Assembly (NCBI RefSeq): GCF_002878395.1
Contig: NC_061112.1
Coordinates: 40,903,873 to 40,967,872 of the forward strand
DNA: 64,000 nucleotides
DNA from: Capsicum annuum
Lineage: Eukaryota; Streptophyta; Magnoliopsida; Solanales; Solanaceae
Direction of reading: 5' to 3'
In this document: positions 9,654 through 21,623 of the stretch, in pieces
Numbering within the stretch: the first letter of the stretch is position 1
Layout of the letters: each line of letters starts with the position of its first letter
Made by a program: the position numbers and the translations under genes
The notes under the pieces: generated by a model
Databases searched by the model: none
Seen by the model: only the letters and a program-made list of their open reading frames with translations
Told to the model about the DNA's origin: nothing

Positions 9654-11029
9654 TCATCCACTACTAAGAATCTAGTTCGTCCTCGAATGAAGGCAAAGAA
9701 ATAGCTTAATCAATGAAGACTTGGGGGTAAGAACTATGCATATCATACTCTACCTACCAAATAGCCTCATGTAAAGGTTGATGTCACTGCTAATCCTTAA
9801 CCATAGGGATAACTCTAGAGCGCAACCGCTTAAGATCCTTAGCCAAAATAGATACCAGCTTTTCGACATGGACAATCGCTCATCTAACTAAACGACTCCC
9901 AACGAATGGCATGAGACTTATCAAGAATGTAACAGTCAAGCATAGAATCATGTTAAACTGGATTAACAACCGATAAATCTGGGGGCAAAGCTACTTATAG
10001 GCCATATTACCAACAGTCTGAAGAATCTCAAATAGACCAATATACTTGGTACTAAGCTTGTCCCTCTTCCCAAATCTCATCACACCTTCATGGGTGAAAC
10101 TCGAAGGAAAAATGATCACCGATGACAAATTATAAGGCAATAAGTCTACGATCATCATAACACTTCTTTCTACTCTAATTCGCTTGAAGTCTATCTCGAA
10201 TGATCCAAAGTCTGTCAAAGACTCACGAAGCAGATCTGTACCTCAAGGTCTAACCTTAGAAACGTCAAATAACCAACTGAAGAGTAACAACGCCTACCAT
10301 ACAATATGTCAAAAGGAGCCATATCGACACAGGAATGGTAGTTGTTATTATAGGCAAACTCTACTAACGCCAAATGTTGCTCTCACTAGACACCAAAATC
10401 CATTACACAAGCGCGAAGCATATCCTTTAAAACCTGAATAGTCTGCTCTGACTGACCATTAGTCTGGGGGTGAAACATTATGTTACGATCAAACCAAGTG
10501 CCCAAATCATCCCAAAAAGTCTTCCAAAAGTGAGATGTGAATACAAAACCACGATCTGAGACGATAGACACGGGTATATAATGCAGATGCACAATCTCAT
10601 GAATGTAGATACAGGCCAACCTCTCGGCACTAACGGAAATTGAACAAGTAGAAAATAAGTAGATTTGGTCAATCGATCCACAATGATCTAAATTCTATTG
10701 AAACTATGAGAAGAATGAGGCACACCCATCATAAAATCCATAATGATCTATTCTTTCTTATACTCAAGAATGGATAACCTCTGAAGCAATTCACCTAGTC
10801 TCATATGCTTGGCCTTCACTTGTTGGCAACAAAGGCAACGATCTATAAAGTCTGCTACATCTCGCCTAATACCACCCCACCAGTAGTGCTGCCTCAAGTC
10901 ACAATATATCTTAGTGACACTCGGATGGATAGAATACCTAGAATAATGGACCACCTCAAAAATCAATCTAATCTAATTACCCACTCTCAGCATATAAACT
11001 CGATGTCCAATCCACAAAACCCCATCTAA
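9654..11029 (-). pseudogene. Integrase of element C (zinc finger, core, C-terminal domain), degraded
   Basis: Reading the minus strand: frame 10966-10748 has the HHCC zinc-binding module (SIHPSVTKIY ... CLCCQQVKAKH). 10750-10620 has MDF and IVDRLTKS. 10619-10386 has SIVSDRG and NGQSEQTIQ, giving all three residues of the catalytic D,D,E triad. 10218-9991 has the GPY/F-type C-terminal domain (VMRFGKRDKLS). The modules are separated by frameshifts and stops, so no active protein could be made. I do not see a clear chromodomain after it; the sequence down to the LTR at 9653 has decayed. The polypurine-tract region lies just after the LTR end at 9653. Confidence 0.75.
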
Positions 11030-11375
11030 ATCAAGTAAGGCTTCGTTAGCCTCTTCACTCATCACCTTATCTAGAATCAACCTCAATCCATCATCATCAA
11101 ACTGATGAGCTCGAATTTGTGCCATTAAAGAAGATTTAGCCTCCACAAAAACTAAACATGGCCAGGTATAGAAATATTAAGCCTAACTATCTGGTTAGAA
11201 AAATACTAAACCTCAAAGGCTAAAGGTCTCTCGTGGGTCAAAATATACGCCAAGCTACCCATGCTAGTCTACTTCCGGCTCAAGGCATCCATAACCACAT
11301 TAGCCTTGCCCAAATGGTAGAGAATAGTCAAGTCATAGTCCTTAAGAAACTCAAACCAATGATGTTGTGCCACAT
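11030..11375 (-). pseudogene. RNase H / integrase linker of element C
   Basis: This stretch lies between the RNase H-like frame (11738-11376) and the integrase zinc finger. Only short broken frames remain. Its position corresponds to the end of RNase H and the linker before integrase in Ty3/gypsy pol. Confidence 0.5.
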
Positions 11376-12480
11376 TCAAATCTCGCTTGGTGAAGAAGTA
11401 CTGAAGGCTACGATGACGTGAGAAAATCTTGAAACAAACTCCATACAAGTAGTGCCTTCATAACATAAAGTAAAAACACATAACTCAAAATCATGGGTAG
11501 GATAATTCCGTTCATGAGGCTTTAACTGACGAGATACATAAGCAATTACCTTACCCTCATGCATCAACACAGCACCTAACCCAATGCCTAAAGCATCATA
11601 ATAAATAGTAAAACACCTACCCTTCTTGGACAAAGCCAAAATAAGAGTTGAAGTCAACAAATCTTTGAGCTTTTGAAAGCTCGCTACACAAGCATCAGAC
11701 CACTGAAAAGAAATCTTCTTTTGAGCCAACTTAGTCAAAGCACTGCAATAGATGATAAACCCTCAACAAAATATCGATAATAACCCGCCAAGCTAACAAA
11801 ACTCCCAATCTCGATGGGCGAAGTAGTTCTAGCCCAATCACGAACCAACAAAAAAACAGACTCCAACCAAAACTCACACTTGGAAAACATAGCATATAAC
11901 TTCCCATCCCACAATCTTTGAAGCACAACCCATAATGCTCCTCATGCAAAGTCTGACTCTTGGAATACACCAAGATATCATCTATAAATACAATAACAAA
12001 GGAGTCGATACGATCGAAACACCTAGTTCATCAACTTCATGAATGTGGCAGAGGCATTGGTCAACCAAAGGACATGACTAATAACTCATAATGACCATAT
12101 TGAGTCCAAAAACCTGTCTTTAGAATACTCAAAGCTCTAATCCTCAACTGGTGATAACCAAATCTGAAATCAATCTTCAAAAACACCATAGCACCCTAAA
12201 GTTGATAAAATAAATCATAAATATGAGAAAGAGGATGTTTATGCTTAGCCGTTACCTTGTTCAACTATTAATAATCAATACAATTATACATAGACCTATC
12301 CTTCTTCTTCATAAAAAAGATAGGCACACCCCAAGTCGATATATTAGGTCATATGAATTCATTATCCAACAACTCCTATAATTGATCCTTCAATTCCTTT
12401 AACTCAGCTGAGGCCATCCTATTAGGAGGAATAAAAATGGTTTAGAGCTCAGCTAAGCATCAATAGCAAAATTAATATCG
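11376..12480 (-). pseudogene. Reverse transcriptase and RNase H of element C, degraded
   Basis: RT: the minus strand around 12000-11960 encodes FIDDILVYSKS, the catalytic DD motif of Ty3/gypsy RT. 11926-11735 continues with YAMFSKCEFWL and [11 protein letters not shown]. RNase H: 11738-11376 has QWSDAC, a first catalytic Asp in [10 protein letters not shown], and [20 protein letters not shown]. The upstream fingers region (12060-12480) is recognisable only as fragments because of stops. Order and spacing match Ty3/gypsy pol. Many of the stops are consistent with C-to-T changes in Gln and Trp codons. Confidence 0.8.
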
Positions 12481-13100
12481 CAATTTGGAGGCATACTAGG
12501 AAAATCCTTAGGAAACACATCCATAAACTCACGAACAACATGGACAAAATCCAAGGAAGGAGTTAAAACAACCTAGTATAACAAATATAAGCCAAATAAG
12601 CTAAACATCCTCTTTCAACCAATCAATGAGCTTGAGCATAAGATATAACCTCTTGGGTCCCAAATAAAGCGCACCCTTCTAAGCTATCCTTGGCACACCC
12701 GACGAAGCTAAAGTCACTGTCTTAGCAAAACAATCTAAGATAGTATTATAAAGATCCAACAAATCCATACCCAAAATAACATTGAAATTCACAATAACTA
12801 ACATAATCAAATCTACCAAAGTTTCGCGGCCATAAAAATTCATAACAAAAGATCGGTATACTCGATCACCTCTAAAGAATCTCCTACATGGGTAAATAGA
12901 TGAATAGGCATGGCAAAGGGGTCACTAATAGAATCATAAGCCAAAGTAAAATATGTAGACACCTAGGAGAAAGTTGATCAGGGGTCAAATAACACAGATG
13001 CAGATAAAAACTAAACGGGGATGATACCTATGATCACATCAAAAAACTCTACCTCTAGCCTAATGGTCATAACATAACACTGACCAAGGCTACCAACTGG
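12481..13100 (-). pseudogene. Protease region of element C, badly decayed
   Basis: By position between gag and RT this must be the protease segment. The plus strand words near 12745-12790 (AAATCCATACCCAAAATAAC) correspond to the usual 'MDFDVILGMDWL' type region downstream of the protease active site. No open frame above 60 codons and no intact DSG/DTG was found. Confidence 0.5.
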
Positions 13101-13600
13101 CTAAGTAGCCCCATGACTACCATCGTAGGCTCCACCATCTCTACTTTTTGCTTCTCTTGTAGTACCCCTACCTACCATAACTAAAATAAGAGAAGCTATA
13201 ATTTCATGAAGCGGACAGTCTTTAGCCAAATAGTCAATCTCATAACACATATAATATGTCCTATGGCCCGCCTTAACAAGGAAAGGTAACACCAGGCCCA
13301 AATAGCCACCATTGTGCACCACTGAACCCAAAGATCCACCAACTGAACTTTATAAGGTTCCCTACACTTTCCTACCCTGATAACCATGAGAACTTCTAAA
13401 GTCTCTACTGTGAGAAGCCTAACCTCTTAAGTCACCAAAATTGCGCACCTTCTTGGCGCCTGCCTAATATGCTCTAAGAATACCCTCTGTCCTCTTGGGA
13501 TGATCCATAATGCTCTGAAAAGATGCTCCAAACATAACCATCTGAGAAGTAGCCAACATAAATCTTAGGGGAAAGTCCCCTAGAACTCCTTCTAGATGGG
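13101..13600 (-). pseudogene. Gag C-terminus with zinc-knuckle remnant, element C
   Basis: Frame 13331-13101 contains YYMCYEIDYLAKDCP, a decayed CCHC knuckle in which only the first and last Cys remain. Upstream (to about 13600) the minus strand has QSIMDHPKRTEGILRAY-like gag sequence with stops. Most of the capsid-coding part normally found before the knuckle is missing, so gag is truncated as well as broken. Confidence 0.55.
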
Positions 13601-13821
13601 GTTGATCCATGGACCATTCCATTCCCTCAAGTTCGTCCATTAATCAAGGCTCACCCTCTAGGAGAAGGCTCTGCATATCTAATCTCGTGGAACCTAGTTA
13701 ACACAATCTTCACAGAAAGAGTGAAACACATCTCAAAACTATAGGTATACAAGAAATTCACAAGATAAGGAATAAAAATGAGGAAAGTTTTCCTAGAGAC
13801 ATCCTATTGCCTCTCAATGTA
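13601..13821 (-). other. Leader of element C, distal part
   Basis: Non-coding sequence upstream of gag, with phrases (for example AAGTTTTCCTAGAGACATCC) resembling the leader of other chromovirus-type elements here (compare 55160-55200 in E1). It stops abruptly at about 13821, where sequence homologous to the G leader (17971 onwards) begins. The rest of this leader is at 25929-25999. Confidence 0.6.
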
Positions 13822-13903
13822 AATCCTATGTAAATCTTAATATGGAAAAACTAAAATAAGATAGTTGCCTATTTACAAGTCCCCAACAACGGCGCCAAAA
13901 ACT
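13822..13903 (-). repeat. Stub of a second G unit: leader plus tRNA-Asp-type primer site
   Basis: 82 bp homologous to 17972-18053, ending with the primer-site complement CCCCAACAACGGCGCCA (13881-13897) immediately before the left G LTR. A left (3') LTR should not be preceded by a primer site, so this is a remnant of another G internal region that once shared this LTR, or a product of unequal recombination. Confidence 0.7.
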
Positions 13904-15588
13904 TGACGGCGCCTAAGCGCACACGCAAGTGTACGTGTTCTACCAAGTAATATAGTAGCTTTCAAGAAAGCCAAATATTGATCCCATAGGGACTTGTTAT
14001 AAACAACTGCTAAATTCTAGTTCAGCAATTAAGATACATTAACCAAGAGAGTTTTAGAATTATAAACTAAAAGTAAATTAAACTAATGCGGATATTTAAT
14101 TACTTTGTACAATCAGTGGATAGAGATCCAGGGTTAAGGCTTACGAATAATCATACTATGCCATTGAACTTCATTCGTTAGATTGCTTATCTTGGTTATT
14201 GATTCATATGGTTTATCATATGATCATGGTCTCCCGACATCTAATCCTTTACCTAATTTGAATACTGCATCATTGAGCAGGGATGTAATAATCCAACTAA
14301 GAGCATAAAGTTGTCATCCTAAATGTGAACCAAACAAGGATTCTAGGTATATCCATATACTAGATGCTAATTCAAATTCCTTATTTTATAAAGGAAGAAG
14401 AACCTTGTTCTATCTACCTCATGTTCTATCTTTCTATTTTCCCTCCCAAAATCACAAGGTCGACAATGAATATATTCTAAGGGCCATGAATCCTTAAAAT
14501 AGTGAAAAAAATAAGGTAAATAAACAACCAATAATGAAAAAAATCCAAACTAAATCAATTAAAAGCAATATAAATCATGTTCTTGTCCTTAACCCCCAAA
14601 AAGGGCATTTAGCCGCTAATAGACATAACCGTAATCAAGATAATTGAATGCAAGATAAAATCCATTTAAAAGATAAATTAAAGAAATAAAAACCCTAATT
14701 GAAGTGTTTTCCAGGCTCTCTCAAAATTTTAAAGTCGTCCAAGGTGTTTAGCATCAATTACAAGTGCCCTATTTATAGCAGGCGAATTTGTTCATTGGTG
14801 GAACAAGGGTCGTGTCTCGAGGGTCATTTGACTTGAGTAGGGGTTGAAACGCACCCTCATCTCTAGGGAATACTATTTTAGGTTCCTTATGAATATTTTG
14901 AATTATGAAACACACCAAAAGGACTTTTCACGCTCCCGCATTCGCCCTGGATATTCTAGGTGTCCACATTGAGTCCAAGTTGGGTATTGTGCTTCTACTG
15001 ATCCATTCCAAACCTTTTTGAGTTGTTACACTTAGTTTGAACCTTTTATACCCTTTATATATCATCATAATCCATTTAAAAATCATCATATAGCATAAAC
15101 CACAATAATTTAGTACTCAAAACAACATAACATTCAAGACGGTGAACTAAAAACACGAGCTAAGACTAGGCTTGCCCCCATTGATTTTAGGCTTATTATT
15201 TTGCTAGGCTTGCCCCCATTGATTTTAGGCTTATTATTTTGACTCTTTTCTTGATCCAATTGACCCTTGAACATTATAAACAAGTTGTTTCACATATAAA
15301 TACACAATAAAACCATAGGAACTCATTAAACATTTTAGAACCCAACAAAATAAACTAGGCAAACACCTAGCTCAAGTTAGTCATACTAGTTGTCTTAGTT
15401 GAATTCTAAATGTTCAATTTGAATCAAAACTTGTGTGAAAACACCATTAAACATTGTAAAAACATGCATGTATACTTATATGCACAATTATGTATTTATC
15501 AAAACACTAAGCGCATGAATTATGCTCAAAACAAGGCTAAAAAGGATAGAATAGTAATGCTAAAATGCATAAAATTCACCCAACATCA
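13904..15588 (-). repeat. 3' LTR of element G (1685 bp)
   Basis: Aligns with 18054-19689. A TATA box complement (TATTTATA) lies at 14770-14777. A 38-bp unit starting CTAGGCTTGCCCCC is tandemly duplicated (15166-15203 and 15204-15241); the partner LTR has a single copy near 19306. It ends AACATCA at 15588. Confidence 0.85.
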
Positions 15589-17256
15589 CCACTCCGCACT
15601 TAAAGCCTTGTTCATACTCGAACAACTATTAACCATAAGTACCATGAGATTAAGAGACTCCACACTTCTACCATAAGCAAGAAATTCAAGCTAGCACTAC
15701 AATGACTACACGAATGCAAGTTTCTACACTAAGCATTTTTTACACAATTGAAAGATCAAAAATCCTACTCCAAAACATCCTAGCCTCACGAATGGATTCC
15801 ACAAGTGGAAACAAGAGAGCTACCCATAATCACTCACAATAATTCAATTTATCACAATGGGTATACGAATCAAGTTACGCTCACTCTCACAAAGAATTCA
15901 CAAGTTACACTATATGAACCATAGGCTTTCCCTTAGTGTCATACTCCACTAATATCAAAGTGTTAATTTTCGATAGGTTTTTTTCGGGTTGTAATGTAGG
16001 ATAAGGGATGGGTAGGAACTATTTTGGCCAAGAATAATGACTATTTTCCCTAAGTTCTTTAATACATCACAAATTGCATATAAATCACCTTCAACAACCT
16101 ATTCACACCTCTTCCATCTACCCACATCCTTTTGTTTTTTCCCCATCTCTTTTAAGAATTTTTATAAACACATGGTGGAAGCATTGTCTATTACCACTTG
16201 AATCAATTTTTTTTCATTTTTCACGACTATGGAAATATTTCCAACACCATTTGCATTACTCCCAACCACCACACATCAATTATCACACCAAAAACTATTA
16301 CCTTGGGGCATTAATTTCACCATCCTCCTACTTCTTGAATTTCACACTCCTTACACGATTATTTTTATAATTAAAGCGCTTAGGAGCTTTTTAGATCAAA
16401 TTAAGGTTGACCAAAGAAGGGGATTAGGCTAAATATGAGGCTACCAAAGGAAAATCTAACGGCTCAATGGGGTTTAACTAGGATTATGCACAAGGGTAGG
16501 CAAAAGAGTGTATTAAACAAGGCTAGCAAAGAAATGCCTAAATCATATCCTAAACCCACACTCTTTATTTTGCTTTATACACATACCAAGAAGGTTCTAT
16601 ACATCACATGCACCAAGGAATATACAATAAACTCATATCACACATGGCACTCACATTAGATCATAATAGACTCCCAACCAAACAATAGCATGAATTCAAA
16701 CTTAAGCCACCAAGTACAAGAGTCACAAACATGAGTCTAAGAGTCTCAAAAGTAGAAACTCCCTCAATCAACATGCTTTTACCAAACAAAATACTTGCAC
16801 CATGCAATCCAAAATAGCACCAACTCAAATATCTCACTTATTACTATCCTAGTTTTCTTTTAAATTGAGTCAAAAAGCGGGAATTTCCCTACCCCACACT
16901 TAAAAATCTACTTTGTCCCCAAAGTGAATTTTAAAAGTAAGAGATCGTAATACTCCATGAGGCCTCTAGGCTTAGCTAGCAGCATCTTTACATATAAAGG
17001 GGGTTTGTGGGACCCCACACTTAGTCTTTGCCATGCTCCTTAGCTCATATTACCAGAACTCTGACTTTCCATCAACCTGTGACTCAACCAAAAATAAAAA
17101 CTACGTGATATAAAAAAAAATAAAAATAAAAACATACCTTGCTTATGTTTCCTCCCAAGAAGCGCCTGATGTAGTGTCGCAGCACGACCCAATCAACTTT
17201 TTCCTCCACCTTGAGTATATGAATTTCACCCCCAACTTAGAATCCATCTTTTTGCC
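15589..17256 (-). other. Non-coding interior of element G
   Basis: 1.67 kb between the left LTR and the first G reading frame. The sequence after the LTR (CCACTCCGCACTTAAA) is the complement of a purine-rich tract and is the likely polypurine primer. The rest has only chance-length frames on both strands. Around 17160-17230 it contains the complement of a conserved family segment encoding SRWRKKLIG, which is also present in H at about 46720-46810. Confidence 0.65.
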
Positions 17257-17643
17257 TCACTCATAGGGTGGTGGTACAAATATTAAGGAACCAAGTAATG
17301 GATGATGCATGGTAAACCACTCGTCCTTGAATTGAGGTGTGTTTTTATGTTGCTTGTATTGTGCAAAATTAAGAATATAAGATTCTTGTTTCTCATCTTC
17401 ACACTCTTCCACTATTTTAAATGATTCTACAGACAATATATCATCTAAACATAATGTAGAAAAGTGCTTTGAGTGAGACCTAACTAATCTCACTTCAAAA
17501 TCTACATAATCTACTACACACTCACTTTTGTTCACCTTCTTAATTTCAGTCTCAAATGAAAGATGACAGTTGAATGGTTGTGATTCTTGTGTTTTCTCCA
17601 TAAATTGGCTAGTATCCTCCTCATATTTTTCTTCTCTTAGCAT
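17257..17643 (-). CDS. Conserved acidic ORF of the G/H family, function unknown
   Basis: An intact 128-codon frame just downstream of the Cys-motif frame (overlap of a few bases at 17637-17643, different reading frame). It is rich in Glu, Lys and aromatic residues. Its C-terminal SLIFVPPPYE is followed, past a stop, by sequence that reads SRWRKKLIG, and a similar string (FILVPPSYE ... SRWRKKLMG) is readable in element H near 46650-46800. Conservation between two elements of opposite orientation suggests it was translated as part of a longer protein. No known domain is recognised; an Athila gag or leader-protein remnant is possible. Confidence 0.5.
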   Translation of the reverse strand: MLREEKYEEDTSQFMEKTQESQPFNCHLSFETEIKKVNKSECVVDYVDFEVRLVRSHSKHFSTLCLDDILSVESFKIVEECEDEKQESYILNFAQYKQHKNTPQFKDEWFTMHHPLLGSLIFVPPPYE

Positions 17644-17924
17644 CTGTGGACATGGTGGTTGTGGTATCTCCTTAACCTCCTTAGTTGTCTTTTGAGCTCA
17701 CCCTCAAACATGACTGAATCAAGATTAAAACCATATATATCTGTAGAGTGATACATACTATAACAAACCACACACCAACTTGTGGGCTTCTCCACAGTTT
17801 GTAAATAAGTAGGTCCTCTACAAGTGCTTGGATCAAAATCTGGACAAAAAGCCTCGTGGTGGGGTCCTCCACAATAATGACATGAATCATCATCCCTCAA
17901 AAACCATCTATCCAAGGCTGACAT
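17637..17924 (-). CDS. Small Cys-rich ORF with gag-like CGGPH motif, element G
   Basis: A 95-codon frame. Residues about 15-27 read CHYCGGPHHEAFC, close to the CX2CX4HX4C zinc knuckle and similar to the 'C-x-x-C-G-G-P-H' knuckle of Athila-type gag proteins. Further Cys pairs follow (CPDFDPSTC; CVVCYSMYH). The C-terminus is strongly basic (RRLRRYHNHHVHRC). A small RNA-binding Gag-derived peptide is a reasonable inference. The frame is intact, with a start ATG 107 bp from the primer site. Confidence 0.5.
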   Translation of the reverse strand: MSALDRWFLRDDDSCHYCGGPHHEAFCPDFDPSTCRGPTYLQTVEKPTSWCVVCYSMYHSTDIYGFNLDSVMFEGELKRQLRRLRRYHNHHVHRC

Positions 17925-18030
17925 CTCAAGAAGGGTGATTAAAAAAAACTATTAAAAAAACTAAAACAAACTAAACTATGTAAATCGCAATATGTAAAAA
18001 CTAAATGAAGATACTTTCCTATTTAGAAGT

Positions 18031-18047
18031 CCCCGGCAACGGCGCCA
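18031..18047 (-). promoter_or_regulatory. tRNA-Asp-type primer site of element G
   Basis: Complement of TGGCGCCGTTGCCGGGG, the Athila/Tat-type minus-strand primer site, separated by 6 nt from the 5' LTR at 18054. Confidence 0.82.
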
Positions 18048-18053
18048 AAAACT

Positions 18054-19689
18054 TGACAGCGCACATGCAAGTGTATGTGGTCTACCAAGTAATATAGTGG
18101 ACTTCAACAAAGCCGAATATCAATCTCGCAGGGACTTGTTCTAAAAAAATTACTAAATTCTAGTTCAACAATTGAGGTACAGTAACCAAGAGAGTTTTAG
18201 AGTTATAAACTAAAAGTAAACTAAACTATTCGGAAAAGTAATGACTTTGGACAATCAGTGGATAGAGATCCAGGGTTAAGGCTTATGAATAATCATCGCC
18301 ATTAAACTTTATTTGTAAGATTTGTTATCTTGGTTAATGATTCGTATGGTTTATTGCATGATCATGGTCTCCCGATCTCTAATCCTTAACCTAATTTGGA
18401 CATTACAACTACATCATTGAGCGGGGATGTAATAATCCAATTAAGAGCGTAAAGTTATCATCCTAAATTTGAAACAAACAAGGCTTCTAGGTATATCCCT
18501 ATACTAGATTCTAAGTCAAATTCCTTATTTTCTAAAGGAATAAGAACCTTATTCTATCTACCCCACGTTCTATCTTCCTATTCCCCCTCCTGAGATCACA
18601 AGGTCAACAAAGAATTCTAAGGGCCATGAATCCTTAAAATAGTGAAACAAGGGTGAATAAACAACCAAAAATGATAAACAATCCAAACTAAATCAATTCA
18701 AAGCAATATAAATCATGTTATTGGTCTTAACCCCAAAAAAGGGCATTAAGCCACTAATAGACATAATCGTAATCAAGATAATTGAATTCAAGATAAAATC
18801 CCTCAAAAAGCTAAAGTAAAGAAACAAAAACCCTAATTGAAGTGTTTTCCAGCCTCTATCAAAGTTTTAAAGTCATCCAAGGTGTTTAGCATCAATTACA
18901 AGTGCCCTATTTATAGGAGGCAAATTTGTTCGTCGGTGGAACAAGGGTCGTGTCGCGAGGGTCATTTGACTTGAATAAGGGTTGCGACGCGCTCTAATCG
19001 TGAGGGTACACTATTTTCGGTTCCTTCCAAATCTTTTGGTGTATGGAATGTGCTAAAAGTCCTTTTCACGCTCCCTCACTAGCCCTGGACATTCCAGGTA
19101 TCTAAATTGAGTCCAAGTTGAGTATTGTGCTTCTATTGATCCATGCCAAGCTTTTTTGAATTTTTTACACTTAATTTGAAGCTGTTATATCCTTCATATA
19201 TCAAAATAATCCATTCACCAAGAATCCTATATAATAAAACACAATAATTTAGAACTCAAAACAACACAACATTTAAGACGGTGAACTAGAAATGCGAGCT
19301 AAGACTAGGCTTGCCCCCATTGATTTTAGGCTTATTGTTTTGACTCTTGTCTTGATCCAATTGAACCTTGAACATTAGGAATACATGTTTTTTCACATAC
19401 AAATACACAATAAAAACCTTAGGAACCTATTAAACATGTTAGAAACCAACACGATAGACTAGATAAAGACCTAGATCAAGCTAGTCACACTAGTTTTCTC
19501 GGTTGAATTCTAAATGATCAATTTGAATCAAAACTTGTGTGAAAACATCATTAAACATTGTAACACATATATGGAAACTTAAATACACATTTATGTCATT
19601 ATCAACACACTAAGCACATGAATTATTCTTAAAACAGTGCTAAAAAAGTAGAATAGTAATGCTAGAATGCATAAATTCACCCAACATCA
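18054..19689 (-). repeat. 5' LTR of element G (1636 bp)
   Basis: Partner of 13904-15588, with a TATA complement at 18909-18916. It ends AACATCA at 19689, only one base before the LTR of element D begins at 19691. Confidence 0.85.
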
Positions 19690-19690
19690 G

Positions 19691-20867
19691 TGACACGCCT
19701 CAAAACCAGGCCATATCGTATGGGCACCTCAAGGCAACATGAATAGGAGGTCTCTCTGATAACCCTTCACAATCATCATATCAACCACATAGGTTGGTGG
19801 AATCCTGACCATAAAATAAGATAGCGGAAAACATACTACAAGTCATAACTTAAACAATGTCTAAATATTTCATAAATGTCAACACATTAGCCGATATAAC
19901 CAGTCCATAGTTATCCATAATACCTCTAAACAAACCAAAGTTTAGAAAAATATATGTCGGGAAAAGCACAGACAATAGCTAAACCAAGTCAAAATGATAC
20001 TAAGTCTAAGATAGGGGACCAAGAAGGAATGTCTTTTGAAATAAGGAAGCCCACCACTTCATAGTCAATGCACAAACCATGTCGATCACCTAATCATTGC
20101 GCAGGAAAAGAAGATGATGCTCTAGCCCCTATGTCGCATGGGGACATAGCGTTCGGAGATGGTTAGAGGTTAGAATTCTAGCATATAATTAAGGAAAAAG
20201 GATAAAATAGTATCATCATTCAACAACAAGCAATATATCATATTCAATCTCATTCATAACCTTAGCCATATATATAGACAAATCACATGCTAATCAAGGG
20301 GACAAGATTTATCAACACTTTGGAAGCACTCATTCATCATACATGCAATGGAGGACTCCAACCTTCCACACTTATAGATTTAAGCATTTATCATTGGGCA
20401 TAGGACTCTAATCATATTCACATATCATCAAGTAATGGACTCTAACCATATATACATTCATATAAGTGAGGGAATCTAACCACTCGCATATATTCATTCA
20501 AGCAAGGGACTCCAACCACATGTTCATACATTTGGAAAGGTAATCTAACCTCATGCCACATTAGATAGGGGACCCTAAACCCAAGCCAATTCATTTGGCG
20601 AGGAACTTCGACCTCATGAGATCTCTTTATTCAAGGGAATTTAACCACAAGGGATTCCATTAGGCAAGGGAATTTATCCTCAAGATATCATGACTATCAT
20701 TATTCAATATTGGGACTCTAACCCTTTGTCTATGCATCCACATACATTCAATTCCAGACATAAGGACTTTAACCCATTTGGCAAATTCAACTCCATACAT
20801 GACCACATGGTCTTCATGGGAGGCTAATGCCTCAATTCAACTCATCATATAATTCAAACTATGGTCC
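19691..20867 (-). repeat. Truncated 3' LTR of element D
   Basis: Starts TGACACGCC like the 5' LTR at 23477 and aligns with it through many GGGACTCTAACC-type degenerate repeats. Homology stops near TATGGTCC at about 20867, beyond which pol sequence starts. Confidence 0.8.
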
Positions 20868-21623
20868 TTCATTGCTCCACAAACCTTCTATAGTATCTAG
20901 CTAGACCTAAGAAACTTCAAATATTGATTAGAGTCATAGGTCTAGACCATTTCTTAACTATCGTGACCTTTTGAGGATCTACTATGATCCCTTCACTAGA
21001 GATAACATGACAAAGAAAAGCTACGGCTTTCAACCAAAACTCACACTTGGAGAACTTTGCATACAAACGATGGTCCTTTAAAGTTTGCAACATGGCACGG
21101 AGGTGATCTACATGATTTGCCTCACTCTTGGAATAGACTAAGATATCATCAATAAAGATGATGACAAACATGTCCAAGAACAGATGGAAGACCCTATTCA
21201 TTAAGTCCATAAATGCCGTTGGGGCATTGGTCAACCCAAAAGATATTACAAGAAACTAATAGTGACCATACCAGGTTCTAAAGGTAGTCCTAGGGATATC
21301 CACATTGCTAATCTTTAGCTGATGATAGCCCGATCTAAGATCAATTTTAGAGAAACACTTCACACCCTGAAGTTGATTAAATTAATCATCAACTTAGGAA
21401 GAGGATATTTATTCTTTATGGTCACTTTTTTCAACTGACGATAATCAATATGCATATGAAGGGAACCATCCCTCTTGCGCACGAACAAAATTGGAGCATC
21501 GCATGGAGACATACTAGGGAGGATAAAACCTTTATCTAAGAGGTCTTTTAATTGCTCCTTAAGCTTTTTTAGCTCCACCGGAGCCATTCTATAACGAGCG
21601 ATAAAAATAGGACGAGTGTCCAA
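20868..21623 (-). pseudogene. Reverse transcriptase of element D
   Basis: Frame 21234-20917 contains APTAFMDLMNRVF, the catalytic FIDDILVYSKSE and KLYAKFSKCEFWL-like (RLYAKFSKCEFW) motifs. Frame 21623-21360 holds the fingers region ([38 protein letters not shown]). The two are separated by a frameshift and stops near 21240-21360. RT is continuous across the point where both E elements carry a 0.89-kb insertion (SKSEANHVDHL), so it serves as the empty-site reference. RNase H and integrase are absent. Confidence 0.82.

Larger units (their letters stand above)
13904..19689 (-). mobile_element. Non-autonomous Athila-like LTR retrotransposon G
   Basis: LTRs 13904-15588 and 18054-19689 flank a 2.47-kb interior. 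The primer-site complement CCCCGGCAACGGCGCCA (18031-18047) corresponds to the tRNA-Asp-type site TGGCGCCGTTGCCGGGG used by Athila/Tat Ty3/gypsy elements. LTRs start TGACGG/TGACAG and end AACATCA. The interior encodes two short frames, one with a gag-like CGGPH cysteine motif, but no pol. The same family is present as element H on the other strand. Confidence 0.82.

Noticed and set aside
15170..15241. Duplicated segment as possible regulatory enhancer pair in the G LTR
   Set aside because: The partner LTR has one copy, so the duplication arose after insertion; no evidence for function.
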